Source of the DNA: Copromyces sp. CBS 386.78
Taxonomy: Eukaryota > Ascomycota > Sordariomycetes > Sordariales > Sordariaceae
Reading direction: 5' to 3'
Length of the DNA: 64,000 nt
Assembly (NCBI GenBank): GCA_030685235.1
Contig: MU839079.1
Coordinates: 1-64,000 of the forward strand
The first letter of the stretch is position 1; every line of letters begins with the position of its first letter. The position numbers and the translations under genes were made by a program. The notes beneath the pieces are model-generated. The model saw nothing but the letters and a program-made list of their open reading frames with translations. It made no database searches and was not told the DNA's origin. Below are positions 59,490 through 64,000 of the stretch, piece by piece.

Positions 59490-60545
59490 TCAACGACCCA
59501 GCACGCGCTTGATAGTCGACTTGGGCATGCAATACACCTCGTCAACCGGCTCCAAGCCCGGATACTCCAGCAAGCTCAAACCCGCAATGCCAAAGCAGGT
59601 GTGCCAGACATCCACCATGTCACCAGGCCGGTCCGAGATGCCACCCTTTTCCGTGTCTTGCGAGCTCAGGATGAAGTTGGTGAGCTTCTCCTTGTCGATC
59701 CAGTGCGTCTTGCCAATCATTTCCAGACTGCTCAGCACCCACCAGCTGTAGCACACGTCCTCCTTCTTCTCCGGACGGCCATTCAGGCCACCACCGGCGA
59801 TCTGCCTCTCACTCAACCAGCGACCCAGGCGATCAACGTCAATGAGCTCCTTGCGGCCAGCGATGGTGAGGGCAGCGACGCAGGTGAAGATCTGACCCGA
59901 GTGGGACTCGGCACCAGGGCTGACACCGTAGCCGCCGTCAAAGTTGGCGCATGCAGCAACGTGGTCAACGGCCTTGTCAACATCAACAAGGTCCAGGAGG
60001 CCAAGGAGGGAAAGGGCATTGAAGGCGCCGTAGAGGAAGCGAGTGTCCTCCTCGCCCCACTCATCACCCGCAAACGTGCCGGTCTGACGGTTCTGGAGGC
60101 TGGCGATATCTGGAGAGGTAGGTGAATGTCAGTACAAGCCGAGGGGGTTTACCTGGATAGATGATGGCGACGCACACTTTCCGACCTGCGCCTTGCCCCG
60201 GCCACGCGTCTCAAGGTCATCCAAGGCGTCGACCATGGCGAGGATCTGCACGGCACTGACGGTGGACAGCATGTGGGCGTCATGCCCCGGTGCCGCTCCG
60301 AAGCCGCCGTTCTCGTGCTGGCACGATAGCACAAAGTCGATGGTCTCGGCGCGCGGGAGGGCCTCGGGGTGGCCGAGGAGGTGCAGAGCGGTCAAGCCCC
60401 AGTAGAGGCCATTGAGACGCAGATGCTCCGTCAACCAGTAGTCATATTCGTCCTTTCTAGAGTCGAGACTTTGAATGTACTTGACGTGGGCTGAGGTTGC
60501 GAGCTGCAGCAGCTCTTGCGGGAGAGAGGTCAAGTTTTGTGTCAT
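59490..60545 (-). CDS. bet2: Rab geranylgeranyltransferase beta subunit
   Basis: Beta subunit of type II geranylgeranyltransferase, which adds C20 prenyl groups to the C-terminal cysteines of Rab GTPases presented by the escort protein; cytosolic. Two exons, 60176-60545 and 59490-60109, split by a 66-nt intron (GTGCGT donor, TACTGAC branch, CTCCAG acceptor, phase 1) that restores [22 protein letters not shown]; 329 residues, normal for the family. Prenyltransferase alpha-alpha repeats are visible ([75 protein letters not shown]). The zinc ligands are the Asp and Cys of EDVCYSWW and the His of DVWHTCFG. It ends [10 protein letters not shown]. Complete. Confidence 0.95.
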
Positions 60546-63500
60546 GTTGGAAGAATTTGCGGGTTTTATGGTGCCGGTGTCAAGCTTTGATGGATCGGGC
60601 TTGGAACCAAGGAACCGGCCTTGGAAGTCGGAGGTCGGAGCTACGATTCAACGAACGATTCAGCCTCGGGCCAATGGGATCCGGTACCCCACCATGGCGG
60701 GGACGTTGAAATCCCGCTTATGTAATCGGTACTCGGAAGCCACCATGCCAAGAAATGCCTTCTTGTGGCTTCTTTCTTATGGAGCAATGCTCACGAATTC
60801 GTCATCTCTGGACGTTGCCAAATGCCCGAATGTGGGACACGCGTATTTGCGGGAGTCATGGACCTCTCTCGCGATTACGAATGAGGTAAATGAGCTTCAT
60901 CTCATGAATGTCGTGATTATTTTTTAAATGAAGGGCTGATAGGTTGGGCAGCAGTCGTACACTACCTAAAATACAGTGCACCGGCGCTGAAGATTGAGAT
61001 CGGGATACGAATGGCCCTCGTACCGAACAGGGATGATGACAATTTGTCTCCATCCAAACCGAAGCTCAGCCTTCCACTTGGACATTGCCAGGAGCATGAT
61101 GAGGCTTGATGACTTTGTTTTCCATGGAAACAGCTGGTTGAGATACGCAATCACCAATATGCTTGAATTGCTTCCATGCTGAGTAGATTTCGGCAATTCA
61201 GTTCCCACTCCAAGATGACGAATCTGGCCGGCGCTTCGGAACAGGGCGATTCGATACCATATCTCGAAGCGATACAGCGTCCATCACCGGCGACGAGGGA
61301 CTGGCGCAAGTGCGCAACAACGTCCGTCCATCCAGCCTCTTTCTAAGCCGTCAAATCGGAAAAAAGAATCTGATTCAAATGTTACGAAGATCTGGCAGGG
61401 TAACTGCAGCAGCTGTTAAGTCCTTGCAGCAGATCACGGTCTCGTGCAATCATGATCGAGACACCATTCATTCAGTGACGCCGGGTCTTGGCTTGGTGTT
61501 TTGGACTTTTTTGCAACGTGGACTGCCCAGGTCGAATCTTGCCGTGATCCATCTCTGTCACTTCCAGGGAACGTAAGGTGGTGGCTGAAACCAAGAACCA
61601 GTCCTCCGGGAAAGCCCCAGATTTGAGTATGGTTTCGACGCGATTGTTTGCCCTTGATTCATGGAGTCAATATCACCCGTCACATAGGTAACTTAACAGA
61701 ATTTCGAAAAAGAAGTTAGGTACAGTGAAGCGCTGGAAGCAACGTTGAAGAGCGAACCCGTCGTCGAATTGGAGACAGCGCTTGTCGCGGAAGAGATGGC
61801 CATCAGCAAGTGGGACGAGAGAGGCACGAGAGGGTTGTGACCAGTGAGAGTTGAGAACAACTTGGCTGTGTTCCTGGCGCTAGTCCCAAGACGGACTAGC
61901 GTATTCGGCCAAGCCTCTCTCCCGACTCTCAAAACGCTGTGACAGCCGGCGGAGAGATGTGGAGAGAAACACAAGCCAAAGAGAGAAACATCAAAAAAGG
62001 AAGAAGCGATTGGAGTTGACGACAAACAACACATTGCGCGTATAAGCGCCATTGGTGATATGGTGCGCAATGTTGTAGTATCGAGCATACGCAGAGACCT
62101 TCTGTTTTGTTTGTTCTACACTAACCTGGACAACTAGGTATGAAGTGCCGTGGTGTTCAGAGGAGGTGATGGAAGAGTAAAGAATCTCCAATCTCATCTT
62201 CTTTTCTTCAATCGTCCATGATATTCCCTATTCATGATTAACGAGTACCACCTTCAATCACCTGATAGCAGGGCCACAAGGCCATCATTTGCGGCTCAAT
62301 CAGGCCAAGAGGCCCGTCTACGATTTAGTTTGCTGGAACCCAGGTTCAAGCCAGGAGATCCGTTGCCGAACGTACCTTACCTTAGCCCATCTCGGGCCCC
62401 TGGCTTCCCGCTCCTCAAGTTCCAGCGGTGTATGCACAGCATCCATGAGGGCAGCAGGCGATCATCAGCACTATGGACAAAAGGGGATCGGGATATTTGC
62501 AACCCGTGATGTCGGATATCATGACATTCCATGTTGTTTTTGTTTGGTTGGTGATGTTGGTGCTTTTGCTTTTGCTTGCCTTGCTTGCTTGACGGGCACA
62601 ACGGGAAAGTGAGAATGATACGATATTGAACACAGCCCACCGGATATTGGAGTCCCCGCCTCCCAGGTCCAATTGCCTGAAATTGGAACACTGCACACTC
62701 ACTATTGACTGCGCTTACACGCGATCTTCACCCATTCGAAGCGATGAAGCAATCTACCCCGCCACAAATGCACACGAATGTACCCTTCGTTTTCCCCGCT
62801 GATGAATGGTGGTGTTCTTGGGGGTGGGCATCGCGGACAAGAGAGATGGAGATTGGTTGTTTCTCTTTGGCTGTTGGTCCCATCATGGGCGTTTAAGAAC
62901 AAAGGAACCCTGATGACACCCACACCCCTGGGCGAGACGGTACCGTACTCAAGCATCGAAACTGCCCTTGCTTCAGGCTTTTTTGTGTTTTCACTTGCCG
63001 TTTCAGGTTTCCCTTCTGGAACTTGTGTGCTTCCGTCACTCCAACACCAACATCAGATTGAACCCGCGAGGGAAAACAACAAGAACAGAAAAAGGTCAAA
63101 GCTGCAGTGTCCCGAGTTCCTGTTGGCCTGAAGCGGAATAGGATCCACACTGCTATTGTCAGCCTGTGAACAGGTACCACAGACAACCTCCAATTGCGTG
63201 TCCAATCTACGCGGAACACAGGTCTCCGCTGTTAGTACGACGTTAACGGAGCCGACTGCTGAGCTTGCCAGCATTAACAGCCAGCCAGCGCCTGGCAAAA
63301 GCTCAAAGCGTCAAGCACCGGTGCCCTGGCTGCCCTGCGTGTCTCCATCTCCCTAATCAAGTCCCCTGGTGCCGCTCCCTTCATCAGACCCGAGACTCCA
63401 GCAAAGAGACTCCAGAAACTCCAACCAGGGAACTCCATAATCGACCGACTCCCCATCCGCATCAACGGTTCGGAGTATCCTGCCAAATCGACCACCGTCC

Positions 63501-64000
63501 GACCACACTCTCACACGCATCGTGCTGCTGCAGGAACGGACCCATTCTCCGACCCAGGCTGACATCCCGTCTGTCGTCCAGTTTGCTCAGATTGAACAGG
63601 AACTTGACCCCTTAAACATTTTCAACAATACAATTCAGCACGACGGCGACTCTGCCTCTACAGCCCACCCACCTAATCGCAACCGGGCTGCCCGCTGGCG
63701 GTCTCCCCGATCCATTATCCAGGACCGCGACCCATACAATCACCACCAAACATCTCCATCCATTCTGACTGAATAGTGATCGCGGCGCAATCCATACCTA
63801 GTAAGGTAGCCTTCCTGGCCCTTTCGACCCTCCGACTTCCCTCGCAAAATCCCAGTTCTAGACCTCACCTCCACCCCGGCGAGCGCACGTTCACGATCCC
63901 TTTGTTCCCTCTTGGGTGCGCATATCTAGCCTGTCTTCCATACGGCATCCTGGAAGGGGCTGCGGAATCGCATAGGTACATGCGTACATAGTCGACCTCG
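60546..64000. other. No supported gene to window end
   Basis: Frames up to 150 codons (60475-60927, 61693-62088, 63265-63776) show no domains or good intron borders. 63350-63600 is C-rich with coding-like composition in one plus frame (LIKSPGAAPFIRPETPAKR) and could be the leader or first exon of a gene that continues beyond 64000. I cannot fix a start. Confidence 0.4.

Overview
The window looks like nuclear DNA of a filamentous ascomycete of the Sordariaceae, most likely a Neurospora species or close relative. The evidence is: short introns (59-95 nt mostly) with GTAAGT-like donors and CTAAC/CTGAC branch sites; a gene set I recognise from Neurospora (vtc4, rmt2, cdt-2 beside msh3, a Rab geranylgeranyltransferase beta gene); and a huge AT-rich block with the signature of repeat-induced point mutation (RIP), where CpA/TpG are almost gone and every frame is broken by TAA/TAG. 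From memory the CDT-2 N-terminus differs from N. crassa at several residues, so I would not call it N. crassa.

Layout. 1-23.2 kb is a RIP-destroyed heterochromatic block. It starts in an (ATTTTT)n tract, runs through 18.5 kb of AT-rich decayed repeats (526-19048), then a 123-bp tandem pair whose outer copy is RIP-mutated and inner copy is not (19049-19302), then a decayed Mutator-like (MULE) transposon with hairpin-forming terminal inverted repeats (19336-21883), and ends in an inverted copy of the left-edge repeat with (AAAAAT)n and about 760 bp of pure purine sequence. 23.2-28.6 kb is a transition zone with a dispersed repeat, two tRNA-like Pol III units and an RNase H-fold gene carrying a one-base frameshift.

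28.6-41.8 kb is normal gene space: vtc4 (polyphosphate polymerase, minus) head to head with rmt2 (protein arginine methyltransferase, plus), then a small Gln/Met/Gly-rich protein gene (minus) and cdt-2 (cellodextrin transporter, minus) separated by 4.5 kb of microsatellite-rich sequence. cdt-2 and the intron-less msh3 (45951-49445, plus) are divergent across 4.2 kb. 49.9-54.2 kb is a second cluster of tRNA-like Pol III units with a truncated paralogue of the RNase H-like gene between them. 55.7-60.5 kb holds a five-exon zinc-finger/AT-hook nuclear protein gene and the RabGGTase beta subunit gene, both minus. The last 3.5 kb has no gene I can support.

There is no operon logic here; the neighbours do unrelated housekeeping or nutrient jobs. 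The most unusual signals are: (i) two related Pol III tRNA-like loci 4 kb apart, one of which differs from the other by about nine tandem micro-duplications, mostly 4 bp long; (ii) two RNase H-like paralogues, each lying between tRNA-like loci; and (iii) a roughly 22-kb RIP block bounded by inverted repeats and internally by a 33-bp direct repeat, holding the MULE. No alignment or folding software was run; all comparisons are by eye.
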